Shown here: positions 53,292 through 63,674 of the stretch, in pieces
Layout of the letters: the number at the start of each line of letters is the position of its first letter
Position numbering within the stretch: position 1 is the first letter of the stretch
Assembly (NCBI GenBank): GCA_963662175.1
Contig: OY759215.1
Location: 55,197,213 to 55,261,212, forward strand
Direction: 5' to 3'
DNA length: 64,000 nt
From: Aradus depressus
Lineage: Eukaryota; Arthropoda; Insecta; Hemiptera; Aradidae
Translations under genes and position numbers: made by a program
Notes under the pieces: generated by a model
What the model saw: only the letters and a program-made list of their open reading frames with translations
Told to the model about the DNA's origin: nothing
The model's database searches: none

Positions 53292-54008
53292 ATAATAATA
53301 TTAATTTTTATTTCCGTTTAACCAATACATGGTAATAGGTAAATTAGATTTATAACTACTTGAGTCTAACACACGTATGATTAGTAGAAATAAAACTATT
53401 AAAAAAAGTAAAATGAAATTAATAAAAACTTAAAAATATATGAGTACAAAAAAAAAAATTAATACATAGATACATTTATAATAGATAGATATATTTTTCA
53501 ATTTAATAAAAATTCAGATAACTATTTTTTAAAACTCTTCGGAAGTGTCTTTATCACAACGATGTTTCGGGGCGGTCTCGCGTCCCTTCTTCAGGTCCCA
53601 ATGTGCTAGAGGTTAGGTTAGGTTTTATGACTCATGCTCAGGCTTTAACTACGAGGTCATATCGCCTACTACCAGAGCGCTCTTTCGTCACTCTGGTGGA
53701 CATGAGCCCGACTCTACTATGGGAGTCCTAATTTTTGCCTATTCACCTAGGGCAGGTCATTAACGAGTAGCTGACATCGTGCAGACTCGGGACCATCGCT
53801 TAAGTTCCCATCCGAAGGACGGCGTGCTTAAGTTTATTTTACCTCCCTGGTAAAATAAACTAAGGTCCTCGGTCGGGTTTCGAACCCACGTTCTTGAGCT
53901 CAGTAAGCAAGCACGCATACCACTGAGCTACCGGCGCCCTCTTTGTATAATATAGGTAAAGTGATGGAGAATATAAAAAATATCAATAATTAAATATAAA
54001 TATTTAAA
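53292..54008 (+). mobile_element. M2 element inserted in P1, itself split by a SINE
   Basis: Co-linear with 16020-16560. TTTA lies on both sides (53288-53291 and at the start of the resumed P1). Hairpin motif at 53561-53595. SINE-A 53611-53942 follows the motif. Confidence 0.75.
53611..53942 (-). mobile_element. SINE-A copy, complete, inside M2
   Basis: Tail (reverse) GGTTAGGTTAGGTTTTATGA, then the full body to the head CACTGAGCTACCGGCGCC. One of the best-preserved copies. No clear TSD. Confidence 0.93.
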
Positions 54009-54407
54009 CATTGTTTACATTGGGACTTCTGAATCAGGTTCTTGGAGTTGGGCTCCCTACCTCCAATCCTCCCCTCCCCTTCCTTCCCTACGATCGATTA
54101 TGCTGGAAATTAATAGGAGTCGTCCTTATAAGGTTTTGAATTTACATACTGAATGTCATTCGATACATTTATTACATCGGTAGTTATTTAGAGTTTTTGA
54201 GTTTTTGCGCGCTCCCTGTTTCACCCGTTCCTCTTCGCCGATATTGCGGAAAATTAATATGTGTTGTCCTCATGGAATTTTGAATTCACATATTAAATTT
54301 CGCATCAATACAGTTATTAAATCAGCAGTTATTAGTGTTTGAATGTGACTCCAATAACTGACGTAATACAGAACATATCAACATGGCATGTTATGTTCAA
54401 TTAAAGT

Positions 54408-55306
54408 GCGCCGGTAGTTCAGAGGTAGCATGCTTGCGCCGTCCTTCGGTGGGATGTGAAGCGATTGTCCCGAGCTTGTGCGGTACCAGGTACTCGTTAA
54501 AGTCCCCTCCCTGAGTAGCCAAAATTAAGGACTCCCACAGCTTAGTCGGGCTCATGTCCACCAGAACGACGAAACAGCGCTCTAATAGTAGACAATATTG
54601 TCACCTTAATACTACAACTAGATAACTCGAAAATCGGCATGTATGGGATAATTGTACCATTAGTTGTATTTTGCAGGTATCTTTGTTGTACCTAGAAGTA
54701 GACAACTCTAAGAATGTTTTTTTTTTTTTTTTTTTTTTTTAATGCCTTTAAGATAATTACAAAATAAAAGATATTACAAGATAAATAGGCTACCTCCTCC
54801 CAGAAGAAGACGGAGTCTGAGTGTGGGAGGGGGAGCAGTCAGCTAGGACTTTACAATCACTGTTAAAAATTTAACATAGTATAGAGAGAAGAAATACAAA
54901 AAAATAAAAATACAAAAATAAATAAATGATTAAAAAATAGTATCTTTAGTAAAAAATAAAAAAATACAATAATAATAATTTTTAAAAATAATAATAATAA
55001 AAATAAAAGAATGAGAAAAGAAAAAATGACTAAATAAGAAATATTCTCGTAATATAGAAGAAAAGTAAAATAAAAATTGATGAATAAAGAAGTGCTGATG
55101 GAATGAACCTGACAACCCGGAGACTATGTTAGGAACTTATGTAAAAATGTCAGTAGTTCAATTTTGGTCATTCTACAACGGCTGATTAAAAAAATATATA
55201 TATTTGCGTTTTTCTCAAAACTAATAATTTCGAGATGTCTAGTTGTAGTATTAAGGTGACGATATGGCCTCGTAGTTAAAGCGCGGGCATGGATCACAAT
55301 AACTAA
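54408..55306 (+). mobile_element. SINE-A copy split by a TIR element
   Basis: Part 1, 54408-54599 (GCCGGTAGTTCAGAGGTAGC head, with the tRNA B box deleted, through GTAGACAATATT). Part 2, 55261-55306 (GATATGGCCTCGTAGTTAAA, GGCATGGATCACAATAACTA). Confidence 0.85.
54600..55260. mobile_element. 661 bp TIR element inside a SINE
   Basis: Terminal inverted repeats GTCACCTTAATACTACAACT, AGA at 54600 and the inverse ending at 55260; similarity goes on for about 35 bp (CTCGAAA). The SINE resumes exactly, with ATAT at both edges. Inside are a 23-T run at 54718-54740 and, in reverse, GCCTATTTATCTTGTAATAT, CTTTTATTTTGTAATTATC next to it, which looks like a retroelement 3' end inserted on the minus strand. 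Confidence 0.82.
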
Positions 55307-56151
55307 CTGGTATATTTAATCCAACTCAAAATTCCATTAAGACAACAGTTATTAATTTCAGCAAAATCGGAGGGATCGGAGAGGAAGGCTTTATTAAATT
55401 GCAATGAATGTATCGACACGAAAGTAGTGTTAACTATTGATTTTTAGCCCAAACAATCGATTGGTTTAGAGCTGGGGAAGTACATTACCCATATTCACCT
55501 ACGATAAAAAAAAAAAAATGAAATACGGGTGAAAACTCAACAATAGTCGCAGATTATTTCTGCTAACATATCAGTTGGTGCTGTCTCCTACCGGAGAGAG
55601 CTAGAACTACGACGTGATGTTAGTTTCAGTGCTGGCCGCTAGATCCCACTGATCCTCATCCCACTATGGTTGGCTCCTTTTGTTGTTCTGTATAAATCCC
55701 GAGTTATGTTCCCTTCATGTTTGACTCATTCATGTTTGGTCCAGGTCTTCTTCTTCGATCCCCACCACTTCTGTCTCTCCACCTACGAAAAAGGTCTATT
55801 ATTACAATTAATATTAACAATTATATCTATTATTATTGTGTATAACTTTTACCCTTGCACTCTTAAATAATCTTGTTTTTAATTATCATAGAATTTATGT
55901 ATTTCATGTCATTATCATTTCAACCCTCGTAATTGGTTTGTTTATTTTACAAAGCTTTGACAGGAAAACAGTAAACATAAATAAATAGTTAAGTTTTTGT
56001 CACCAGGTTAATATTGTAATTTAAACTAACTATTGCTTAAATTATTTCACATAATAATTTTAAACATAATAATCGTCTCGTTGTGTCCAAGAAAATTGCT
56101 CGAATAATATGGTATTAGGATTTTGAAGAAAATGTATACTGTATATTTCAG

Positions 56152-56241
56152 GCATATGTCTTATATGCTGGGTTGGTTATTGTCGGCTGTCTACAAGTTG
56201 CCGCGATGTTCCAAACCTTCCTTAATGGCAAATGTTCTTAG
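56152..56241 (+). CDS. Candidate terminal exon with hydrophobic segment
   Basis: Acceptor TACTGTATATTTCAG, then AYVLYAGLVIVGCLQVAAMF, QTFLNGKCS, stop (phase 0). One membrane-span-like stretch of about 20 residues near the end of the putative protein. More even base composition than its flanks; belongs to no repeat here. 29 open codons are not significant alone. Confidence 0.22.
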   Translation, partial: AYVLYAGLVIVGCLQVAAMFQTFLNGKCS

Positions 56242-56344
56242 TAGTGAACATTATATATGACATGTTTTCTTTAGTTTTATAAAAATAATTTTGGATTAGA
56301 ATCCTGTTTTAAAAATTAAAATTTGGGAGAGAAATTTTATTTTT

Positions 56345-57113
56345 TACTTAGAAATTCTGTGTTGAATTTTCATCAGAATTTCATGTTTTTCAAATCCTTG
56401 ATTTCAAAAATAAAAAAATTAATTTCCTGTGTCTCTGAAGACGATACCTCCTGACAGAATAACTATATAGACACCAAATTGTATATGTTTATCCAGAACC
56501 CCGTAAAGACGACGTTTATCGATTTTCAGCCAAATCGGAGAGAGGGAAAGAGTCTCAACTCAAAAATTCTAATATAACAGTAGGTGTTTTCGAATATATC
56601 GACATGAAATTAATTATAAGGATTCCCCTGAAGTCCTATGAGTAAAGTATCTCGGTTTTTAAATATGTTTTAATTATTAAATTTTAGAGTGACATTTTAT
56701 TTTTTATCTGAATTTCATGTTTTCCGATTCCCATATTTTAAAAATGTAAACAATAATGTTTCCTATTTGTCTGTGATTACGATAGCTCCCAATTGAAAGA
56801 TTATATTTACACGAAATTTTATATATGAATCCAGAACTCTTTAAGGACACAAAAACTCCAATAACTGTAATGGATATATCGACATATACTTTTATATGTA
56901 AATCCAAAACCCCATAAGGAAGATAATTATTTATTTTCCGTGGATTCGGCCAATGGGAAGTAAGGATCAGAGAATGGATCCAAATTCCGAAAGACTAATT
57001 ACTGTCGATATAAGGAATATATCTCCATTAAAGTTATGGTTTTCGAGGGAGAACGAAGAAAGTAGATTAATTTGTACTGGGGAAGTACATTGTCGGTGAT
57101 TTTCCGATGTCTT
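56345..57113 (-). repeat. P1, two reverse copies in tandem
   Basis: AATTTCATGTTTTTCAAATC and, again at 56710, AATTTCATGTTTTCCGATTC mark two starts; one right end, TGTACTGGGGAAGTACATTG, TCGGTGATTTTCCGATGTC. Confidence 0.8.
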
Positions 57114-57501
57114 TTTATCCGCAGACTTCTCTCAGGTTTTTTAAGTTTTATTTTATTATATTATTTTTTTGATCTCATGTGAATCGCAGTTGAAGACAAA
57201 CCAAATAATCAAATCTATAATTTAAGTATTTATTTATAATTTATTTATATTAAGCTGTCAAAATTTAATCAACATTGGTTCTGCTGATTTGAATAATTCG
57301 CAGTTGTGTTAATGGCTTCACTGTAAGCCGTTGCCATGCGTTTTCCAGATTATGAAAGGTATGAAGAACTGTCAAAATCTATATTTCCCATTTAAGACAA
57401 AAATAGATTTTGGGTGCACCTTTCACCTGGATAGGTATCTGGTTATGTTCTGTTAGTCAGGTAAAATAGTTAGCTTATGCATTATTTTTACTTTCTTATA
57501 C

Positions 57502-57745
57502 CTATAGGTTATTGTGATCGTGCGAAAATCCGAGATCGAGGTTTTCAACGGATTTTTACGTTTCAAGGTCCCTTGAATACGTATCGATCATATGCGCGAT
57601 CAGTGTATGTCTGTATGTGATTGGAACGTTGTGAGCGCTCTACCGAAAAAACGATTGTAGCTATGATCTTGAAATTTGGAATGAAGGGGTCACGTGTACA
57701 ATCTTAAATCTGGTTAAATTTTGACCGAAATCGGACGAAAATGTT
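57502..57745 (+). repeat. F4 dispersed repeat
   Basis: CTTATACCTATAGG tip, GTGATCGTGCGAAAATCCGA, TTTCAAGGTCCCTTGAATAC, GTATGTGATTGGAAC. Followed by a P1 scrap (57755-57797). Confidence 0.78.
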
Positions 57746-57795
57746 GACCACTTTATTTCGTCCTTATAGGGTTTTGGATACACATATAAAATTTC

Positions 57796-58042
57796 ATAGC
57801 GTGCTAGCCTATAGAGCTCAAGATTTCAGGTTCGAAATCCGGCCGAAGCCCTTAAATTTTTTATCTGGGAGATAAGAAAACCTTGAGCACGCCGTCCTTC
57901 GGATGGGAAGTTAAACGATGGTCCCGAGCCTGTGGGATGTTAGGACTCGTTGAAGACCTCTACCTTAGGTAGATACAATTTAGGACTCCCGCAGTAGAGT
58001 CGGATTCGTAGTTGATGCCCGGGCATGTGTCATACTAACATC
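57796..58042 (+). mobile_element. SINE-A copy, 5' truncated
   Basis: AGCGTGCTAGCCTATAGAGC, GGTTCGAAATCCGGCCG; body nearly complete; a deletion between GAGTCGG and TCGTAGTTGATGCC. Confidence 0.87.
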
Positions 58043-58610
58043 GAATTTATGACCGGTTACATTACATCCCCTCTACTTTGTATAGTTGGGCAAGTGACAA
58101 AAAAGCGTTTCATCTTGCATTAGTTGACTTCTATGTTCCACAAACAAAGGATAGTTAAACACATAATTTAAAATGTTTTTCTATGATAATTATATGTTTC
58201 CGTCCGTTCATTACCTTGGATTTTTTGCTTTGTTTATTTAAGTATAATATATTCCTTAGAAAAAAATTCTTCGAAGTATATAATATGCGTCTTCATAATA
58301 GATGTGATCTAGAGGTTAAGTTTGAGGAGTAAATATAGCGTTTTCAAAACATTCCCTAAAAAATTGATGTGTTTATCAGTCTAATTTTAGAGACGATCGG
58401 ATGACCTCAAGGGAGCCAGGATTTGGATTGGGGTGAAATTCTCGATAAAAATACAAAATGTAGGAGATTCATCAATGAGTTCATTCATTAGTTCTGAGTA
58501 GAAGTGCATAAGAATAGTCAGGGATAAGTCATCTGTAATGTTTCATAACAACTGTTGCAACTGCTCAAAGCGTCATTGCAGGAACTTTCATCTGTTATAA
58601 TAGTATGGTG
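58043..58610. other. Spacer
   Basis: AT-rich; nothing recognised. Confidence 0.5.
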
Positions 58611-58782
58611 GATATGAGCCTGACTCTACTGTGGAAGTCCTAAGTACCTGACATCGCACAGGCCTGAGACGATCGCTTAACGTCCCTTCCAAAGGACGGT
58701 GTGCTCAAGGTTTTTTCACCTCCCAGATAAAAAAACCTAAGGTACTCGACTTTGGAACCCGCAATCTTGAGCTCATAATGTG
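58611..58782 (-). mobile_element. SINE-A copy, internal deletion
   Basis: TGAGCCTGACTCTACTGTGG, then AAGTACCTGACATCGC, GTGCTCAAGGTTTTTTCACC, GAACCCGCAATCTTGAGCTC. Confidence 0.82.
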
Positions 58783-58799
58783 TAATAATTGTAATAAAA

Positions 58800-58880
58800 A
58801 TATTATTTTCTGTTGAACCATAATATGTTAATTGGATACGTCATACAATTTTGTAGATCAGAGAAGTTATAAATTATAGA
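58800..58880 (-). repeat. M3 repeat leading into the minisatellite
   Basis: TTTTCTGTTGAACCATAATA, GGATACGTCATACAATTTTG, GATCAGAGAAGTTATAAATT. Confidence 0.6.
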
Positions 58881-59333
58881 CATCATTATATCTTAGAATA
58901 TAAAAGGTAGGGGGATAGATCAGCCTATACACATCATTATATCGTAGAATATAAAAGATAGGGGGATAGATCAGGCTATACACATCATTATATCGTAGAA
59001 TATAAAAGGTAGGGGGATAGATCAGGTTATACACATCATTATATTTTAGAATATAAAAGGTAGGGGGATTGATCAGGCTATACACATCATTATATCGTAG
59101 AATATAAAAGGTAGGGGGATAGATCAGGTTATACACATCATTATATTTTAGAATATAAAAGGTAGGGGGATTGATCAGGCTATACACATCATTATATCGT
59201 AGAATATAAAAGGTAGGGGGATTGATCAGGCTAAACACATCATTATATCTTAGAATATAAAATATAGGGGGATTTATCAGGCTATACACATCATTATATC
59301 TTAGAATATAAAAGATAGGGGAATAGATCAGGC
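58875..59333 (-). repeat. Minisatellite, nine 51 bp units
   Basis: Unit TATACACATCATTATATCGT, AGAATATAAAAGGTAGGGGG, ATAGATCAGGC. 51 is a multiple of 3 and the minus strand has no stop, giving 140 codons of a 17-residue repeat (INPPTFYILRYNDVY). This is a geometric accident of the unit length; I see no start context or neighbours to support a protein. Confidence 0.95.
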
Positions 59334-59612
59334 TTGTGGTCGATAAAACAAACTCGTAGAATTTTTGCCAAGCATAAACACGTAGGTATTTATTTCATTT
59401 TAGTGTAAATAAATTTAAAGTTATATTCGCTCATGATGTAGGTTTGTTTTTTAGTCACTTTTCGTTTTAGTGTTATATCTTTACTTTATTCTAGCTGATA
59501 ATGATATTTGTCAATGTAGGCCCTACACAAAGCACGCCCAGTGCCGAAGGCTTGGCAGATATTCTACCTGTTTGTTTTATCGACCTCAAGCCTGATCTCT
59601 ACCTTTTCCTGT
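59313..59612. mobile_element. TIR element abutting the minisatellite
   Basis: AGATCAGGCTTGTGGTCGAT, AAAACAAAC with GTAGAATTTTTGCCAAG at the left is inverted at 59545-59605 (CTTGGCAGATATTCTAC, GTTTGTTTTATCGACCTCAA, GCCTGATCTCTACCTTTT). The last minisatellite unit is the left terminus. Confidence 0.8.
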
Positions 59613-59749
59613 TACATCGTTGGTTAACTCTTTCTTAACTAGAATATAAACACGTTTAGGTTGAATAATAATTATTTTCAAAAAATAAGATGAAATAGAA
59701 GATATATTGTTAATATTAATAAACACAGTAAATACTTGACTTTTTATTT

Positions 59750-59880
59750 ATTTTTTTAATTATAAATATTATATATATATATATTTCTTTGAGTAAGTAT
59801 TTTTTCATGACGATATTTCTGGGCGATTACACGTCCTTTTCTCAGGTAATTAAAAGCGAAATATAGAAGGTACAATATAA
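59750..59880 (-). repeat. M2 fragment with hairpin motif
   Basis: TTTTTCATGACGATATTTCT, GGGCGATTACACGTCCTTTT, CTCAGG (59803-59847). Confidence 0.6.
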
Positions 59881-61094
59881 TATTTTTTACTTGCAAGAAA
59901 GTTGTATGAAATTTCGCAAAAGCACCTCCCTTTAGCGCGTTTAATCGGAAAAAAAAATTATTAAATAAATATGACATTTTTTGTGCAAACGTTGACAGAA
60001 TTCTCCTGCCCCACTCTGATCCAATTTGTCCGAAAATTCCTAAAACAAATTTCGAATCTTACGTTTAATGAGAAAGGCTACATTATTTTTTTTCAGAATT
60101 TTCACATCAATAGGAACGATTTAAAGTGGAGAAGGAGACATGTAGTTATTCTTTCGGAAGTCATCCTGAGCAGTATCAAAAATATTCTCGTCATATTCTC
60201 AGAATCCTTCAATTAGATATCAACGGGTTTTCATAAAAGCTATTTTTTCGATTCCGCGCGACGCGAAACTGTTTCTAGAACTGGTTACTATATTCCGTTC
60301 ATAGCTGCACGGACACATACCCTTTATAGCAGGAAACGTGGTGGAACTTTGTCTTGGAAAATGTCACTCGCATATTTCACTTGTAAATTATGAACATAAT
60401 CCATCCATTGCTCTAATCAGCCCTGTTTATATATATTCTTACATTGTCATTTATTGTTGGTAGCAGCACAAACGATATTTACTGACTGTATGCAGATACG
60501 TAGACAACGATTAACAGTAATTTATTGGTTGACCTTACCATCTGAGGCCGTGAACTGAGTAGATGGTATTTTTAGATCAATAACAGTTGTGATTTAATTT
60601 AACTAGTGAAATTTTTAATCTATAAAATATATTTCTAATCAGAGCATAACAAATATTTAAACCCAAATCATGATAGCAAGTGATCCATTTTGATAAGTCG
60701 TCCTACATTCGCCAACTTATCAGCGATGATATTAGCTCAAGTTCCTAGGGAAGTTAGCAGTCTACTTTCGGACATCATGTTTTCTAAGTATCTTTTTTAT
60801 CGTAAGTAATTTTCTGTGGTCATAATTTAAACGCATTTTGCGAATATGGGTATTATAATCATTAAGTAGGAACTAAGCATTTCTTTAAAAACCCTTCTCT
60901 AGCCTACATTAAGGCTAGATAGATTGTAGAACCTAAATTATTCATCTATATGGGATCATTTTTATTAAGTTTTATCACTTAATCCGCAGTGTAGTTTATT
61001 TATTTCTGATCTTTTTCTTTGAGAGTTCATCCCGAATAAAATGATTTTCGTAAAAATTAAAATTCTTATTTACAAAAACCCAGAGAGGCCCAAG
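59881..61094. other. Spacer, no gene seen
   Basis: An 81-codon frame at 59971-60216 starts with ATG but shows no recognisable features. The remainder is AT-rich. Confidence 0.45.
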
Positions 61095-61200
61095 CTTTTC
61101 TACCGTTCTAAGCAAACCCCAAAAATTTCAGGACATTCTTACGGCCCTTTTTTCAGATCATACGAAATACATAAAAGTAAGAAAAAAAAAAAAATGTAAA
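61095..61200 (-). repeat. M2 fragment with hairpin motif
   Basis: AAATTTCAGGACATTCTTAC, GGCCCTTTTTTCAGATC (61121-61158), followed by A-rich sequence like that after the motif at 16.4 kb. Confidence 0.55.
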
Positions 61201-61299
61201 AATAAAGAAATAAAATATAAAATAAAACGTGATACGGCCACTCTCCCTCCTCCATTCTTTCAAAATTATTTCATATTGGCATTACTGGGCATTGGACTA

Positions 61300-61715
61300 C
61301 TGAACCGTTTTCGCGTAAATCCAGCAAACATAAAAAAAAATGGTTTCAGCACGTAATTTTTGAGCGGTTTTAGGCGTACATCTCGTAAACCCTCCTTGGA
61401 AAAAATTATTCCATATACAATGTGCCTCTTAGTTTTCTCTATAACATTTAATTGAAGATTTTTGATTAGGTCATAAATATAAGAAAATGTACTTAGGCAC
61501 CGATAAAGTGTGATCTGACGTAATTTGACATATTCTTTTCAAATTCATTGCTACAATCGTTTATTAGTTGAGCACTCACATAATTTCAAATCATATACAC
61601 AGATATCATCGAGAAAATGTTGAGGGGACCCTTGAAACGTGAAATTCCGTTGAAAACACGATCTCAGGTACTGACACAATTAGAATACTTCCTTAGACTA
61701 AAGGTATAAGAATAA
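61300..61715 (-). repeat. F4 dispersed repeat, both halves
   Basis: Distal half ACATCTCGTAAACCCTCCTT, then TGAGGGGACCCTTGAAACGT, GAAATTCCGTTGAAAACACG, ATACTTCCTTAG, GGTATAAG tip. Longest F4 copy in reverse. Confidence 0.75.
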
Positions 61716-61744
61716 TTAAACGAAAGGTAATTTCTAAAGACATT

Positions 61745-61850
61745 GAAGGGGGATCCATCTGTGGAGGAACTCTGCCAAGAAAATTAAATGAAAGCTAAGT
61801 ATGAAATAATGTTTTTTTAAATATATTTTTATATTATTCTTTTGAACTAT
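61745..61850 (+). repeat. R5 dispersed repeat copy
   Basis: TGTGGAGGAACTCTGCCAAG, AAAATTAAATGAAAGCTAAG, TATGAAATAATGTTTTTTTA. Confidence 0.6.
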
Positions 61851-62224
61851 GAGGTGAAAGAAGTACGTCACCATATGCTGCTGCTCCTAGATTAATGTTT
61901 CTCTGTCACGCTCCTCTCCTCAGTACGTCACATTTTGATTTGAAGATTGAAGTGGATAGTGGCCTCTTGACCTGTATATTCCTTGTTTTTTATTATATAT
62001 TTTTGGAAATGATATATTTGTGTCAAGGACACTAAACTGTCATTTTTTAGCGTATTTTTTTCATTTTCTTCTTCATTGTCCCTACCTCATTATGATATTA
62101 TTATATGATATATTATTTCCTTTTTCTGGATTTAAAGCTCTTAATTCCTTACTCACAGTTTAAAAAAAAATATAGTAAACAATATTTTAACATTTTCTAA
62201 ACCATTTAATATAGAAAATATTGG

Positions 62225-62475
62225 AATTTTTTCAAAAATCCGAGATAGAATTTTCAACTGAATTATATGTTTCATGGACCATTTTCGCAATAACGTGTAT
62301 ACGATTGAATGTTTTGCGAGCTCTTTAACTCAAAAAGCTAGAACTTGAAATTTGTGAAAAAGATGTCATGTAGATCTGTCTCTTCTTCAGGATCTGATCA
62401 AAATCTCTTCAAATAAGATATGTAGAGAAAATTAAAAAAACAGTTCATATGTAACATGATATATATTTTTTTTTT
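62225..62475 (+). repeat. F4 dispersed repeat
   Basis: AAAATCCGAGATAGAATTTT, CAACTGAATTATATGTTTCA, TTTGCGAGCTCTTTAACTC, CTCTTCAAATAAGATATG. Runs into a P1 end. Confidence 0.65.
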
Positions 62476-62479
62476 TCTG

Positions 62480-62568
62480 GAGGTCGGAAAACATGAAATT
62501 CTTCGCATCGAATTTGGGACCGATTTCATAACTGTCCCTATACCTAGCATAGCTGGTGAGGTAAAATA
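62480..62568 (+). repeat. P1 3' fragment
   Basis: AGGTCGGAAAACATGAAATT, CTTCGCATCGAATTT, CCCTATACCTAGCATAGCTG, GTGAGGTAAAA. Confidence 0.72.
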
Positions 62569-62599
62569 GGTTTGATTCAATGACCTCAATTAGTTACAA

Positions 62600-62960
62600 A
62601 TGTTGAGAATTTGGGAGGGCGAGTTAGGAGCTAGTTCCCCCAAGTTCAACTATCATCTTCCTCCCCCGCTCCCCTCAGATGTGACGAGCCCTACTGAGGA
62701 CGCTCACCTGGTTTGCCCTTCAGTCTGGCTGGCTATAGAGCCGTTGGGTGAGGGCCAAGCCGCTGGGCTCAACTCCAGCCCACTTCCTCTAAATAGATTC
62801 TCCAGAACAGCCATCTCCGACCAACCTCTCTTCTACACCGTTCTTCACTCTAATCTATCTTGTCAATGTTGGCTCTCCACTGTAGAATTTTAAATATAAA
62901 GATATCCAGAATGTTACTAGAAAAATAATTGCTCTACTATTTAGTCGCCAACGTTTCTAT
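62600..62960 (+). other. GC-richer stretch, unassigned
   Basis: A 97-codon frame (62600-62893), proline/leucine-rich, with no recognisable domain. The composition change suggests an inserted element or retroelement remnant. Confidence 0.2.
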
Positions 62961-63009
62961 CTACAGCTCAGCTCAGCACGTCCGACAGTCAACCAAATGT
63001 CTCCCTTCC

Positions 63010-63674
63010 CATGGGCATAGCCAGGGGGAGGGGAAGGGGGGGGGGGGGGGCGCGTGCCCCCCTGGCCAGAGCAAAAAACCAAGATAAAAATTAAATAAAC
63101 TAAAAAAAATAGTTTTTCATCAAAAATGGATTGCTTGCAAGTTACCAATAGGATCTTCAAATTACCGGTGCTTCTCATTCCTCTGATCCCTGAATCAGCA
63201 ATCAGCTGTTACATAAATGTACAAGTACAAAACAAGTCATATTAAATTTTTTTTTAAATATACATGAATTCGATTATTTCATTTCCTCGCTCAAAATCGT
63301 CATTAATGTTATACTTTATACTCTTAAAGCTGATTTTACATGCGCAGTAAAAATGCAAAGCGCAGCAGCAGCAAATGCACGCTATTGGCTGTGAGTAATT
63401 TAATTCTAAAAGCACATAAACCACAGCGTGCATTTGCTGCTGCTGCGCTTTGCATTTTTTGCTGCTCATGTAAAGTCAGCTTAAGTATTACAGTCAGTGG
63501 TTACCTCAGGGGGAGCTTCTAGGAGTCCGAGCCTTCCAAATTAATAACAAAAAGTCTGCAGCGCTAACCACGGAAACTGCGGGCTGTGTCCCCGGGAGTC
63601 TATACCCCCCACCCCTGTAACCTAACTTTGCCCCCCCCCCCCACCCCTTGCTCAAAATCCTGGCTACGCCCGTG
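63010..63674. mobile_element. hAT-like element, 665 bp, exact 8 bp target duplication
   Basis: Ends CATGGGCATAGCCAGG and, inverted, CCTGGCTACGCCCGTG. TCCCTTCC flanks it at 63002-63009 and 63675-63682. Ends of this form with an 8 bp duplication are typical of hAT elements. Sub-terminal G and C runs follow each end. There is no transposase frame, so it is non-autonomous. Confidence 0.87.
63328..63480. mobile_element. Hairpin MITE with TTAA flanks, inside the hAT element
   Basis: Near-perfect inverted arms of about 54 bp: AGCTGATTTTACATGCGCAG, then ATGCAAAGCGCAGCAGCAGC, AAATGCACGCT, and the inverse at 63426-63480. TTAA at 63324-63327 and 63481-63484. Two antisense 60- to 71-codon frames here are products of the palindrome. 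Confidence 0.87.

Larger units (their letters stand above)
53232..55508. repeat. P1 element split by two nested insertions
   Basis: P1 parts: 53232-53291 (TACCAATTTACCTTTTTGGC, TCAATAGTTGATTTA), 54010-54404 (forward units, turning reverse at about 54350) and 55308-55508 (reverse units to GCTGGGGAAGTACATTACCC). They add up to about 655 bp, the expected P1 size less the left tip. Confidence 0.8.

Noticed and set aside
57349..57434. Acceptor TTTTCCAG, 28 open codons (IMKGMKNCQNLYFPFK..), weak donor GTATCT
   Set aside because: Within chance for this composition; donor weak; no supporting neighbours.
58867..59289. 140-codon minus-strand frame of 17-residue repeats
   Set aside because: It is the 51 bp minisatellite read in one phase; unit length divisible by three keeps it open. 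No start context or domain.
63254..63522. Two antisense frames with CAGCAG-coded residues
   Set aside because: Produced by the arms of the hairpin MITE.
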